From contig JALRMH010000003.1 in NCBI GenBank assembly GCA_026119935.1, forward strand, positions 992,001-1,056,000: DNA of 64,000 nt, read 5' to 3'. The DNA comes from Endothia cerciana. Taxonomy: Eukaryota; Ascomycota; Sordariomycetes; Diaporthales; Cryphonectriaceae. The notes under the pieces are model-generated. The model worked only from the letters and a program-made list of their open reading frames with translations, was not told where the DNA came from and made no database searches. A program made the position numbers and the translations under genes. This document shows, in pieces, positions 13,401 through 25,046 of the stretch. Positions within the stretch are counted from its first letter, which is position 1; each line of letters starts with the position of its first letter.

Positions 13401-15763
13401 ATGGGCCTCGAGAAGGCAATTGCAAGTCTGATTCTTCGGCAGAACTGATCTCATGTGCTTGCCTATCGCGCGCAAGTACGGGGTCGAGGTGTCCCCGTGC
13501 CCTTTCTGAAAGCAGCAGCTCTGGGCGAGGAACAGAGTCTCGAGGTGAGGGTCGGCTCATCCTCTGGCAGCCACCTTGACCTTTCTCAGACGACCAGATC
13601 AGCAAAAATTACGATGAAATCGTCACGAATCTTCGCTCGTCTGACTTTTGGAATCTGGCCACCCTCATTTATTGCTACCTTTGAGAGCCTTTCAGGGGAG
13701 GGTAGAAGAAGACTTGGTCGAGATAGGCAAGATGCCTGGTCAGACTTTGAGCTAGGCATTTACCTGCTTCCCTCCCCGAACAGCCTAGGCTAGCCTGCAG
13801 CAGATGGGCCAAAACTACACGTGCCCTCCAGTGTCACCTGTCCATTTTCTGACCGCCGCCTGCGGCTTGTGTTGAACAGGGTTCTCAGTTTCCTCCGTCG
13901 CAAGGTAAAGGCCAGGGCTACACTCAGGTCGTACGGACTCTGCCCACGGGAGGGAAGCAGTCAAATTGATACGATCTCGCAGCGCAGAGTGGAACGGAGG
14001 GGCTGTAGTACCATGACCTTCAGATGCTCCCGAGTGCAAGCAGCGAGTGGGGATGGATAGGAAAAGCAGATATGGCACAGACCGCACCGACCATTTCTCC
14101 CCGGTGTGCCATGGCCGTAGCCTGTGTCGCCTTAGCAAGCTCCGGGCCGGGAGTAGCAGGACATACAATAGGAGCTCAAGTACCTCTGGCACGGTACTCT
14201 ACTTCCTGTATCATGCAGTCACCGTGCGCAATGAGGATACCATAGGGTGAGGTACGACCGGGCGGAATCCTGAGCATTACAACGTCGAGGTGACGAGGTT
14301 GATCAAGCCTCTGAACCAGAAAAGTAGGGCTGACTGGAGCCGCGTGACAGGAAGCTGTGCGCTTCGGCTCAGGCTAAGTACTCAGGCATGCGGGTGTGGA
14401 ACGTCAGCGTGAAATCTTCCGGGGGACTGTTCAGATCTGGGTGACTGTAATATTCAAGCAGCTTTATGTTATAAGAGCCTACGGTGGGCAGCACTGCGCC
14501 GTGGTTGCGACTCGCTCAGTCAATTTCCAAGGAGCTGATCGCGGCTTTCTGAAAACCACATCAACGATGTGATGATGACCATAATAATGAATTCCAGGGC
14601 CATATTTTGTCCGCCTAATCGAGACCACATCATCCGATAAATACGGTCAGTCGATGCTGTACCCGGCCGACGGACCTCAGCATCAAATGCTGACGTCGTG
14701 GGACCTAATGAAGCCCGCGTACTAGGCAGGACGGAGGAGATACGGTGAGTAGCTACAATATCAAGTGTTCGGGATTGGGCGCAATTTTCGGTCAGGAACT
14801 CTGCGTCGGTCATCGCCTGAATGAGGAGGAAGCCGTGCAACCGCTTCTGTGTAGCTTATTACAACATAGGCGGCCATCATCACAGGCTCCTGAGGTTGGT
14901 TGTGAGCTCTGGCCCAAGAGCTCAATTTCTCACACCGGCGCCTTCTGTTTTTCTTTCCTCCTCTCCCACGGGATACTATGGATACAGAACTTATTAGGCA
15001 AACGAGCTGCCGACGGAGGACACCGGTCGAGCCTCCGGAACGCCGCAGACAAAGGCCGCGATTCTTAGAACCCGCGCGGGTGGGGAGGATGGGGAGCCGC
15101 CCGTCCGCCAAACCCGCGATGTGCTTCGGAGAATATCCCATCGGGTGGCGACATGGACTCGGCAGATTGAGAGTGAAAAGCGGTGGGAGTGATCCACTGG
15201 CGAGGCTTGGACCCGACATTTGATTCTTGTGCGATGGTGCACAACTCTTGCAGGAGTGGGACTTTTCGGGAACAGAGATTGAACGGCTGCCCGTCGATTG
15301 CTCTCTGCTACAACACCGGATAATTTTGAGCCCTGCAGCGGTGATTAGGAGCCAAGATTGTCTGGCAAACATGTTATTCCCCGCCTCAGTCAGACCGCCC
15401 TGGACAGGAGGCACCAGGTGCCGGACAGGCAATAATCACGGCAGAGAGCAATCCTGCTGTACCAGTGTGGCCGCGATCTGAGAGGGAACACTGTTGAGCA
15501 GTGAGTGAATTCTGCTGTTGCCTTCATAGGTGTGAGACCGCATCTCGTTACACAAGATCTGCGGATAGAGGCAGCGCAGGGGTTCAGTCGGTGAGGAGAC
15601 CTAGCGTACCACCATATGACATGAACAATTTGTTCTATGACTCTGCTCGCAAGTGCACAGTGTCAGTTATCTGATTGTCGAAGCGTATTTGCTCAGCGTC
15701 AGCTCTCACCGCTACCATCAATAGTGTCGTGGTACCTCGCATGGCCGACTGGCATACTGCGGT

Positions 15764-15803
15764 AAAAAATAAAAAAAAAAAATAATAAAAACAAAAAAAA
15801 AAT
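15764..15803. repeat. A-rich low-complexity tract
   Basis: Forty bases that are almost all A with scattered T and one C. It lies in gene-free DNA 650 bp downstream of the SNF2 stop. It could be a microsatellite or the poly-A remnant of a retroelement, but no retroelement sequence is visible beside it. Confidence 0.85.
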
Positions 15804-16447
15804 AGTAATTCTTGTTGCCTCATAGCCTAGCCAATATCAAGAGCCCACGTCGGGCCATAGAGATCATCTTGCCGTTGCGAGTAGATTCAACGTCTGTCCG
15901 CAGGTCGTCTCTTGGGTAGTTGTCAATCCATGTTGTTATAAGCAGCTACTACGGTACGATGGCGTGCTGCGCAGCCGTCTTGCTTTTAACAATGCATGAC
16001 GAGAGGCGTGCGATGCGGAAGGTGGAAGATAATTGACACTGAAACATTTTCGTTTGTTAACTCGACGCTGGTCCAGCTCATGGCCGTCCAACTCGTCAGG
16101 AGCACGTTAAAATAGTGTTCTTTCACATCAAAGCGTGGGAAATGGGGATCTTCCGCTTCTGGTCGTCTTCAGCGGCAGTACTGCAACAGAAAACTCTTTG
16201 TCGTTGCAGTGTCCGGACTATGACGGTGCTGAAACAGGCAACAAGGCAACTCATATTTGCGCTGTAAGGTGCGGTAGATGCTCCTCCAAAACATATATGG
16301 TCAATAAGATGGGAGAGTGATTCACCAAAGAAACACTTGCAGCCTAGTTTACTAAAACAAGGTGGTATTGAAGTTTCAGATCACACTCGATAAATTCGAT
16401 GTAGTAGTGGGTATCATGTTAGACTCCGTACCCAACTCTAAAGGAAA

Positions 16448-19400
16448 TCAAAGCTCGTCCTCGCCGTCGTCGATGAAGATGGATGAAATTAACCTCACGC
16501 CATTTATGCACACAGTCGTCGTGGGCGTGCTTTCCTCCTCCACGTAGGGCTCCTCTTTGACCTCAGCCTTGCCTTTCTCGTCGTTGGCGGAGCTCTCCGT
16601 CGTGACACGGCCGAGGCACAATTCGTCGTCTCTAGGCTCAACTTTGACCTTCGCATCTTTGACATCCTCGGTGCCGTTGACCTCAGCCTTGAGGAATGCA
16701 ACCTTCTTTTGATCTGCGTCCCCATCCTTCTTCAGCTCCTGCTCGAGCAGTCGCATCATACGCTTCTTGTAAAACGAATCAAGCGCGTCTCTTCTCCCTT
16801 CCTGAGTCATCTGTTCCACCACCAATGCGAATTCTGTGGCATTTTCAAACCCGAATTCCTTGGCCATCGAGCAGAATTGCCTGAGCTTGACATCCTCGGG
16901 CGGTTTGAATCTCGGTGCAAATCCACAAGCCTCAGCCCCAGCAACTGGCTCATTCACCTCGTCCTCCGCGAATAGGGCGCTTTGACCTTCGGGATCATCG
17001 AGGTCCATGGCGTCTGCTAGCTCAGCGCGCCGCGAGAGTTGTGCTTCCACCTTGCTTGACCCAATGACCTCTGAGTTCTCGTGAGTGTATTGCACGCCGG
17101 CTGAGGCGAGAATCGCCTGGATAGCGTCGCTCTTCAGTCTGTTGGCCTTATTTTTCTTCGTTGGCACTTCGCCATGCTCAGCCTTGATATACTCGGCAAA
17201 CTGACCCCATCCGCTATCATCGTCTCCTGTGTCTTCCTTCTTGATGGGCTTGAGGTCTTCATCTTGCTCGGCCTTGTCTACATCTATGTCGGCCATTTGG
17301 GCACTGACCCGCGCCTCGGCAATATTGGTCTGGTTCATGATCCCCTGCAGTACGACCCGGTCGCTGTGAAAACTGAAGAGATTCTTCAGGCCAAAAAGTT
17401 CGCCCCTTCGATCTTTGTCCTGCTGGACGCCCTTGAAATAACGGCGCTCGCTCGAGGCATTGTAGCCAATGTTGGCCTGCTGCTGCTTGTAAATTTGCCG
17501 GGCGTAGACAATCTCCTCGATTGTACCCGCAGAGACCAGCCTATAGACCTCAACATCCCGTAGCTGGCCAATTCTGTACGCTCTATCTTGCGCTTGTAGA
17601 TCATAAGCTGGGTTCCAATGCGGATCGACAATGACGACTTTGTTAGCAGCGGTGATATTGAGACCAACGCCTCCTGCCTTTGTCGAAATTAAGAAGACAA
17701 ACTTGCTGGGGTCGGAGTTGAAGTCATCAACCTCCTTCTGGCGATCCTCATACGACATCTGTCCGCTTAAAAAGCTGACAGTATAACTGGTACTCTTGAA
17801 TAGAGTCTCGAGAATATGCAGTAACCGTACGCTGTGGGAAAACACAAGGACTTTGTCCTGGTTGCTATACCATAGACCAAGAAGCTCCTTCAGTATCTTC
17901 CACTTACCGCAGAAGACAGGATTTGACAGGACCTGAATTGAGTTTCGTTGCCGGTACACCGTCTCCGAGTGCTTTGGAGCGCACTGACGGAGCAAGTTGA
18001 TAGCTGCTTTTCTCTTCTCCTGATCCTTCTGTTCATTCGGCGGGATCAACAAAGTAAGATGATTCGACAGCTTTTGCAACGCCTGTATGCATGGGAAGAC
18101 TAGTGTTATCCAGTGCCTTCCTATGTCGTGGGCAGGTCAGCATTCGCTCATATATCGGTTGAAAACGGTGGAGCAGCCTCAGGTTGCGCGCTACTCTAGG
18201 AAAGGAACATAGATGACAGATTTTCAAGCGTAGAATTCGCTAGCTGCTGGTTCTGAAGGCCCACAGTTGCTGGTGCAACCAACACATGCATCATACAATG
18301 CGAAAGAAATTGGGACATACCGTCCGATGTCAGCTTGCCACAACACCAGCCTTGTTTCTTCCCTGAGCCACACATGCACTCGTCAACGCTTGACAAGATA
18401 GTTTGTATCTCCTCGCCCGCGAGGAGCCGCTCGTATGCGTCCTTCTGGAGATCCGTAAGAGGGCAGAAAATCACACGGTCGGTCTTCCTAGGCAGTTGGT
18501 GAGCGATCAGGGCTTTCATCCGGCGAAGAAAAAATTCGGGCAGAAGATTTTGGACGAGCTTCTTGGCTGTCTTCCTTGCGAGACTAAGCTGGTGCCAGGT
18601 GGCGTCATGAGATTGTCCGCGCGTGAGCGGCTTGACGATAGAATGATCCCATTCACGCAAGCTGCCGAAGTGACCTGGGCTAGTCCAGTTGAGTAGGGTC
18701 CAGAACTCTTCGTATCTGTTCTGTATAGCTGTTCCTGTGAGACCGATACGGCAAAGTGCGTTGATCTTGTTCATAGCTTTGGTGGTGGAGGTACGGCGGT
18801 CTTTGATCAAGTGACACTCGTCGGCAATCACGGCATCCCACTCAACAGAGTTGACCTTGTCCTCGTTCTTCGCATAGGTCGTGTATGTCGTCAACATGAT
18901 CTCAATTGCACCGGCGCGGGCTGCCCTTAGAGCGTCGTCCTTCCCACTGTCATGGTAGACATCGATCCTCCACCAGCCCCAGCGCTTGAGCTCGCCCCTC
19001 CAGTTCGGAATCAGAGACCCAAGACAAACAATCAGAATTCGAGGGTACCATCGGGACGGGTCTCTTCTCATCTTTCGCAACCTCTTGGCGTCCCTCTCAT
19101 CGCCCGTCTTGCCAAAGGCTGCGGTCAGGAACGCAGCAACCTGAACCGTTTTCCCCAATCCCATGTCATCGCCAAGAATGGCGCCTTTTTGGTAGACAAA
19201 TCGCTCGTGCAAGAACTTGACGCCCTCGATCTGATAATCGCGAAGGTACTGGGCAATTGACGCAGGTATCAAGCCCGCAGAGGATTCCAGGACAATGTCC
19301 CTGTACGGACGGCACGGCTGTATGTGTTCAAGTTTTGGTCGTTCGTCCAGCTCCCTAGGATCCCTCTCATCGTCCGAGAAATATATACCGTCGTAGTCTG

Positions 19401-19827
19401 GGGACAGCTTGAGGCCAGACTGGCCGAGCTCCCTTCTGTTCTCGTCGAAGCGTGCCCGCCGCTCGAGGATGTACGGTGGGACGTAGACTTGGTCGCTGCC
19501 GTCGTCGGCCTCCTTCTCTCCGTCGCTTCCACCAGCGCCCTTGACTAAGCCGTGGGGGCTAGGATGAGAGACTCGCTTCGGTACGTCCTTGATCGTTCCC
19601 TTGGTCTTTGTAGTCTTGTCCTTTTTCGCCCGTTTGGGTTTCCTGCTCTGCAGCCACTTTTCCCGCTGATCGTCGGGTTCGTCTGCCCATACGTCGACGT
19701 CTTCGAATTTACGCTTGCGCTTGGTGACGGTGGCTATCGAGTCTTGCGACTCACCAGCGGAAGATGCTGTCTCCCCGTCATCGCTCATCTCGACAGGCTG
19801 GCGTGACGGTCTGCTCGAGGTCGTCAT
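16448..19827 (-). CDS. SNF2-family DNA-dependent ATPase, ERCC6L2-like
   Basis: Two exons, 19827-18321 and 18120-16448, give about 1059 residues. The 200-bp intron (GTATGT...CATAG) joins TSDG to RHWITLVFPCIQALQKLSNH, which restores the conserved region before the helicase C-lobe. ATPase motifs are GDDMGLGKT (about 219-227), DECH (336-339), LTGTAIQNRYEEFWTLLNW, and in the C-lobe STKAGGVGLN and DRAYRIGQLRDVEVYRLV. A Cys cluster, ECMCGSGKKQGWCC, sits just before the intron. The N-terminus is basic and acidic with likely nuclear localisation signals (KRKRK, KPKRAKKDK), and the tail is acidic. The Rad26/ERCC6-like subfamily remodels DNA-protein contacts in repair, and the overall pattern fits ERCC6L2 best. 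The start is the first ATG of the frame. The frame stays open, with protein-like sequence, to about 20100 without an ATG, so an upstream exon is possible. Divergently arranged with the acyl-CoA dehydrogenase gene. Confidence 0.9.
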
Positions 19828-20294
19828 AGCTTTCGATGGTCTCCGACGCGTTCGTGCGGTCGCGTCAACGCGAGGATGTTCTGTCGTCTTCAGATCAAGA
19901 GGCAGAGGCTGCAACACCTCCTGCCCATTTGCCAATAATTCTCGGATGTGTTGGCGTTCATGATAGATGTTCGCTATCGTCGGTAGATTGGAAGAGAGGG
20001 CGTTGATGTCCCAAGCAGCACCGGCGCAGCTTTGACCTTGACGTAGTTGAACGAAAAGTACTAAAGTACATACCGGTGGCCTTACTTGACGCGGTAGCAC
20101 GTGTGCTCTACGTCCGTATTTACTACTAATACTACAGTAGCCGAGTGCCGAGGTGCCCTGGATACAGTAGAACCCCCCTACCCCGCTACCCCCCGCGGCG
20201 CCTATATACGCAGGCCAGACCGCGAGCCCAGGACAATGACAATGGACTGGACTGTCTATTGAACGGTTGAAGCCATTTGGATATCATATTCACG
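19828..20294. promoter_or_regulatory. Divergent promoter region between the SNF2 and acyl-CoA dehydrogenase genes
   Basis: The 467 bp separate two opposed start codons and must contain both promoters unless the SNF2 gene has an upstream exon. A TATA-like element (TATATA at 20213-20218) lies about 80 bp before the dehydrogenase ATG, preceded by a C-rich tract. A TACTACAGTAG palindrome is at 20130-20140. No transcript start can be fixed from sequence alone. Confidence 0.45.
20213..20218 (+). promoter_or_regulatory. TATA-like element of the acyl-CoA dehydrogenase gene
   Basis: TATATA lies 77 bp upstream of the ATG at 20295, in otherwise GC-rich sequence. The position suits a core promoter, but no experimental start is visible. 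Confidence 0.35.
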
Positions 20295-22734
20295 ATGCAG
20301 CCAGCCAGCTCAGCAGATACAGGCTTCTTTCAACAGCAGCCAATCCTCAGAAACCAGGCTCAAGATGACCCGAGTTACCGGAGAGTTCTCAAATGTTCGT
20401 CCCGCCTTACACGCTGGTCTAATTAACATGATGCCGTACACACATCTGACCCGCCGAAGTGTTCCTGCCATCAAGCATTTTGAATGCCGTTGAGCCGGAG
20501 CTCAGAGCCCTTGGGGACAAGGTGCTGTCCCAGAAGATCTTCGACCTCATCTCAGACTCCGAAAGGAACCTGCCCTATCTCCGTGGCAGTGGAAAGCACA
20601 GCTTTGGTCAGCCCAGAAGTGACGCTCTCGTGCTAAGTCAAGGATGGAGAGATCTTCAGCGTTTTGGAATAGATAATGGGTGCGAGCCCTCCTTCACACC
20701 CAACCACCCTCTTGAGCCTTGAGCCTAAGTTCGATGCTTGAATTCTCCCTATTGACATTCTGAAAGCATTGTCGCGTACAACTACGACACGGACCATGGC
20801 CAGTACACCAGAGTCATACAAATGCTCAGGTAGGATGTCCATCTCTCACTTAGGAATTGGTGTACATCCCTTCGTATGAGTACTCGTCTGGGCCCGCGAG
20901 CAAAATGGCATGGGCCTCAGAAGACAGACGTTGGGGCTGTAGCCTGTGCTGCCTCAGAGCATCCACAATCTGATTGTTCCATGGAGAGCGATCTCATAGG
21001 GAGAATACTCCTTGGGGGATCAACCCAGATGATGTTGACCTAACCTCCCAATATAGTGAACAGCCCGGTTCGACATCTCTGGTTGACCGTTCTTTGCACT
21101 ACCGGTTGACCCACGCGTCTGAGTAGATGCTTTCATAGACAGTGGCTGATCTCGGACTACAGATCAATATTATGGGAGGCATCTTCTGCGAGTATGGAGG
21201 TCTTCTGCCTTGCTGAGGAGTCTCTACTGACACTGCCCTAACAGATACGACGTGTCCGGCTGCAATGACCGACGGCGCGGCTCGTCTCCTCCAGCGGCAC
21301 CTCGAAAAGCCCGACCTTGACCAGGCGCGCCGGTCCATCTTCCAAAATGCTTACAACCATCTCACCTCACGAGACCCAGAGTTTGCCTGGACAAGCGGGC
21401 AATGGATGACAGAACGGCCAGGGGGCAGCGACGTATCTCAGACCGAGACGGTCGCACATTACGCCCCCTTCCCGCAAGGCATCGCTCCGCCCTTGGCGGA
21501 TGCCGGCGAGAACGTCCCTCTCGGACCCTGGAGCATATCCGGCTTCAAGTGGTTCTCCAGCGCGACCGACTCATCCATGACGATCCTACTAGCCAAGACG
21601 TCCCCCGCCACGGGCGTCTCCGCCTTCCTCGCGCCCATGCGGCGCCACAGCGCAGACGTCGTCTCTCCGACCGGCGAGCGGGGCGGGACAGAGCTCAACG
21701 GCGTCCGGATCTCCCGCCTCAAGGACAAGATGGGCACCAAGTCCCTCCCCACCGCAGAGCTTGAACTGAGGGACATGCGGGGCTGGCTCATCGGTGAGGA
21801 GGGCCGCGGAATCAACGAGATTGCCACCATCCTGACCATCACCCGGGTCCGCTCCTGTATCGCCGCGCTTGGCTACCTCGGCCGCGGTCTTGCCATCGCC
21901 AAGGCCTATACGCTTGTCCGGCAGGTCGGTGCGACCAAGGGTAGGCGGATGCTGCTGTGCGAGAGCCCGTTGCACATGCGCACGCTCGCCACCATGACCA
22001 GCGCGTACCATGCGATGATGTTGCTGACGTTCTACGCGACGTACCTGCTCGGCCTGGAAGAGAGGTCACCATCGGTCATACGGAGCCCATGCGGGAGCCT
22101 CCACCCGCCGCCGCCGCAGCACGTCACCCCCTTGCTGCGCGTCCTTTCGTCCCTTGCCAAGGCGTATGTATGCAAGAAGGCCATCCCGCTTATGTACGGG
22201 TTCATGGAAGCGTTGGGTGGTGTTGGGTATCTCAACAACACCGAGTCGGAGCACATCAATCTCAGCCGCATCTTCCGCGATCTGTGCGTCCTTGCGACGT
22301 GGGAAGGCACCACAGACGTTCTCTCGACGGATATGCTGAGGGCTCTGAAACACCCTCGGGAGGGGAAGGCGAGTATTGAGGCTCTGGACTGGTTCCTCGA
22401 GACGAATAAACCTACGCCGCGGGCTTCGGAGGCCTGGCGGATGATCAAGGCGAGACTGGAGAGAAAGGCACAAGATGAGCTGGTCGCCGAGGCGAGGGAC
22501 ATTTGTTTCAGTTTGGCCGGAGTCCTGATGGCAGCGCTGCTGGAGGTCGACGTTGCTAGTGATGGGGATGCGACGGCGAAGGCCGTGCGGGACCGGTTCC
22601 TAGACCAGAGAGGCCTTCTCGAGATTGGGTCCGCCGGGCCTGTCGCTACGAAGGACATATTGAAAGTTGACACGGCCATTGTCTTTGGCAGTCGCCTTCC
22701 AGGGAAGACATTCAACTCTAGCTCAAGACTGTAG
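20295..22734 (+). CDS. AidB-like acyl-CoA dehydrogenase
   Basis: Proposed exons are 20295-20394, 20460-20679, 20767-20829, 21064-21104 and 21245-22734, giving about 637 residues. The first three exons are well supported: MQPASSADTGFFQQQP, then RVLKLFLPSSILNAVEPEL, then IDNGIVAYNYDTDHGQYTRV. The fourth is short and tentative; it supplies RHLW before TCPAAMTDGAARLLQRHL. The large last exon carries the flavin-site region TERPGGSDVSQTE, then FKWFSSATDSSM, KDKMGTKSLPTAEL, and the C-terminal helical domain with IFRDLCVLATWEGTTDVLS. The family oxidises acyl-CoA-type substrates with FAD; fungal members of this AidB branch have no settled substrate, and the name follows the bacterial alkylation-response protein. 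GC content of the last exon is strikingly high compared with flanking DNA. It ends about 90 bp from the stop codon of the converging aminopeptidase gene, so transcripts probably overlap. Confidence 0.85.
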
Positions 22735-22822
22735 ATCAGCTGATTTCGTAATCTGGAGCTAGGTATTGGTCTTTTATTAGCCTTAGTAGCGGCTAAGGGG
22801 GTGCTTATATACATAAAGACCT

Positions 22823-25046
22823 TCACTTCGCCTCTCCTGCAACACCAAGGACCTTTGCAACCATCGCCTTGCAAATGGGATGGTAGAAGTCCTTGTTCTT
22901 CTCAAACGTCGCCAAGGCAAGCGGCCGATCCACCTTATTGAGCCCGGCGAACAACGGACGCACAAACTTCATCCTGCCTACCTGGCCCAGTAGCTCCGCC
23001 ACGGGCTGGTATGTGCTGGTAACCTTGCTCTTCAGCGAGACCTCGAAGTAGGCCGTCTTAACCTCCTTGTTTTGAGATTCGATGAACTTGTAGACCTGGC
23101 CCATCTTCTCGACCTGCTCCGCGCCCAGGGGTTCGGAAAAGGCGCTGACGGTCTGCAGGAAGACGAGCTTCTGGTTGGCGCTGAGGCCTTCGACGTCCTC
23201 AGGCGAAGGGGTGTAGTTCTTGCACATATCGTCAGTACACTCGTACATGTCGATCAGGACCGGGCTCTGGAAATAGACTGACCTTGTCTTCCCACTGGGC
23301 CGCCAGCTTGTAACAGACGTCGATCAGCGAGGTGTCAAACTCCGGCTTCGGCGGCATTCCACGGTTGTAGAACCGACCCTCCCAATCGATCTCAGCAATC
23401 TTGTCCTTGAGGTCGGCGAACTCAGGCTTGTTGAAGAACTCGAGGAACGTCTCCTTGAACTCGTAAGAGTCCAGTGACTTATTTGCCCACTTGGTGAAAT
23501 AGTAAGGGATGAACTTGTCAAAGTTCTGGCGACCCACAAGCCTGTCGAGATGCCATACCATGTGGAACCCCTTCTCGTACGGAACCTTGCTGAAGCTGTC
23601 ATCTGGGTCGATGCCCTTGTGATCTATCAACAACTGAGTGTACCTGTGGTCCTCGCCAAAGTCATTGATAGTGTCTTGCAGGTCCTGCCAGCCGATGACG
23701 GCGGAAAAGTCGAAATAAGCGGCGCCATGGACAGCAGCAAGAATTCGGCGCTCCAGGTATGTTGTCCAGCCCTCGTTCAACCAGCTGGAATCTGATCAGC
23801 GCTGAAGGAACCGGGGCGTGGGCAGCGCACTTACAAATGCTCCCAACTACAGCTCGTCACCAAGTTTCCGCTCCAACTGTGAGAGAGCTCGTGTGCAATG
23901 ACATCCACATTCTCACGATCTCCGGAGACCTATACACGTCAGCTTCGACCTCGACCTTGGACGGAGACATGTCAGAGTAAGTGTCCACTTACCACAGTAG
24001 GGGTAGCGAACGTGTAGATGGGGTTCTCCATGCCTACAAGTTCACCAGCGTTAGCAATTCCGGAGCCTCGTGCCGCGACTGTTGACACGCTCACCTCCAT
24101 AGGGGAAAGAAGGCGGCAGAACGAGCACATTGTACTGTCCCCACTTATACGGGAACACAATCTTTTCAATCACCTCCATGAACTTCTCTACGTCCCTCTC
24201 GAACTCCCATTGACACGCCTTCAGCTCACCCGGGCCCGTAGCCACATATGACCGTGGGCCGATGGGCGCTTGGGCAATATCCCCCGAGGCCAGCGCAAAC
24301 AGGTAACTTGGGATCGGCACCTTCTGCTCGAAGACATACAGCGTCTCCCCTCCCTCCCTCGCCTCGGGCTCACCGTCAGCCGCAACACCGCTGGCGACCA
24401 CCACATGCGGGCTCGTGATGCGGAACGAGTAGGTTGACTTGACATCCGGCGTGTCCTGGCACGGGAACAGACTCCGTGCGTGAATCGCCTGGCACTGGCT
24501 AAACATGAACGGAGCCCTCTTGCTCGAGGTCTGCTCGGGCGTGAGCCACTGCAGCGCGGTGCACCCTACCGTCGTCGCGACCTCAATGTCCACCTTGACC
24601 AGCTCGCCCTTGGCCGCGCCGGAGGGGACCGAGATGTGCATTGGTGAGCCGAGAGGCTCGGTGCGGTCTTGGATGGACCATTGGGAATCGGCTGAGTTCA
24701 CCTTCACGGAGGACACGGCAACGTGGCTGCTGTCGAGAATGATCTCCTTGCTGCCCTTGTCCGTCTGTGACTCAAGCTCCAGCGTGACCAGTCCGCGGAG
24801 GGACTTCTCCTTGAAGTCGATCTTCAAGTTGGTGGTGGTGTGCCTTGTCCGCCAGGCATCGTAGTTGGACGACGTGGAGGGGTCTCGGGCAGGCATACTG
24901 GGCTTGTAGAAGAAGCGAGCTTGGACTCTGACCTGGATGGTGAGAGGGAAGTGGGATGGGGCCTTGGCTGAGCACGCAGCCGGGGGTGAGGAGGTGCGAG
25001 CAGGGAGCTTGACCCTCTTGAGGAGACCAGAGCCACTCAGCAGCAT
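22823..25046 (-). CDS. Leukotriene A-4 hydrolase-type M1 aminopeptidase
   Basis: Five exons (25046-24095, 24033-23993, 23929-23835, 23784-23283, 23218-22823) splice in frame to 661 residues. The zinc site is HELSH (344-348) followed by the third ligand Glu367 in WLNEG, exactly 18 residues after the second His. The exopeptidase motif is GGMEN (317-321), split by the first intron, and the proton-donor Tyr lies in VPYEKGFH. The C-terminal helical domain typical of the LTA4H branch follows (NYTPSPEDVEGLSANQ). The enzyme is a zinc aminopeptidase and epoxide hydrolase, normally cytosolic. The first ATG adds about 50 residues rich in Arg, Lys and Ser with no acidic residue, like a mitochondrial targeting sequence. 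A second in-frame ATG at 24896 (MPARDPSTSSNYDAWRT) gives the usual cytosolic start. All introns are 50-64 bp. Confidence 0.93.

Larger units (their letters stand above)
5155..16447. other. 11-kb gene desert between the ORP1-like gene and the SNF2 gene
   Basis: No frame here resembles a known family, and the longest frames (for example minus 14761-15432, minus 6007-6669, plus 8854-9495) have the Arg/Ser/Pro-rich composition of chance frames. The part from 5.2 to about 7 kb may be the promoter and 5' leader of the ORP1-like gene. The stretch holds simple repeats (GTC repeat at 5748, TGTCCG repeat at 10420, A-rich tract at 15764) and several imperfect TAC...GTA palindromes (near 7826, 8490, 8591 and 9634). 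I cannot exclude small or fast-evolving genes or non-coding transcripts. Confidence 0.5.

Noticed and set aside
14237..14270. Sequence beginning CATAGGGTGAGGTACGACC considered as a dispersed 5S rRNA
   Set aside because: Only the first few bases resemble a fungal 5S start. The internal control region and closing stem are absent.
14761..15432. 223-codon minus-strand frame in the desert
   Set aside because: Composition is Arg/Ser/Pro-rich and patchy, no motif is recognised, and there is no partner exon. Treated as chance.
22032..22874. 280-codon minus-strand frame
   Set aside because: Antisense to the last exon of the acyl-CoA dehydrogenase, and it continues into the 3' end of the aminopeptidase in a wrong frame.
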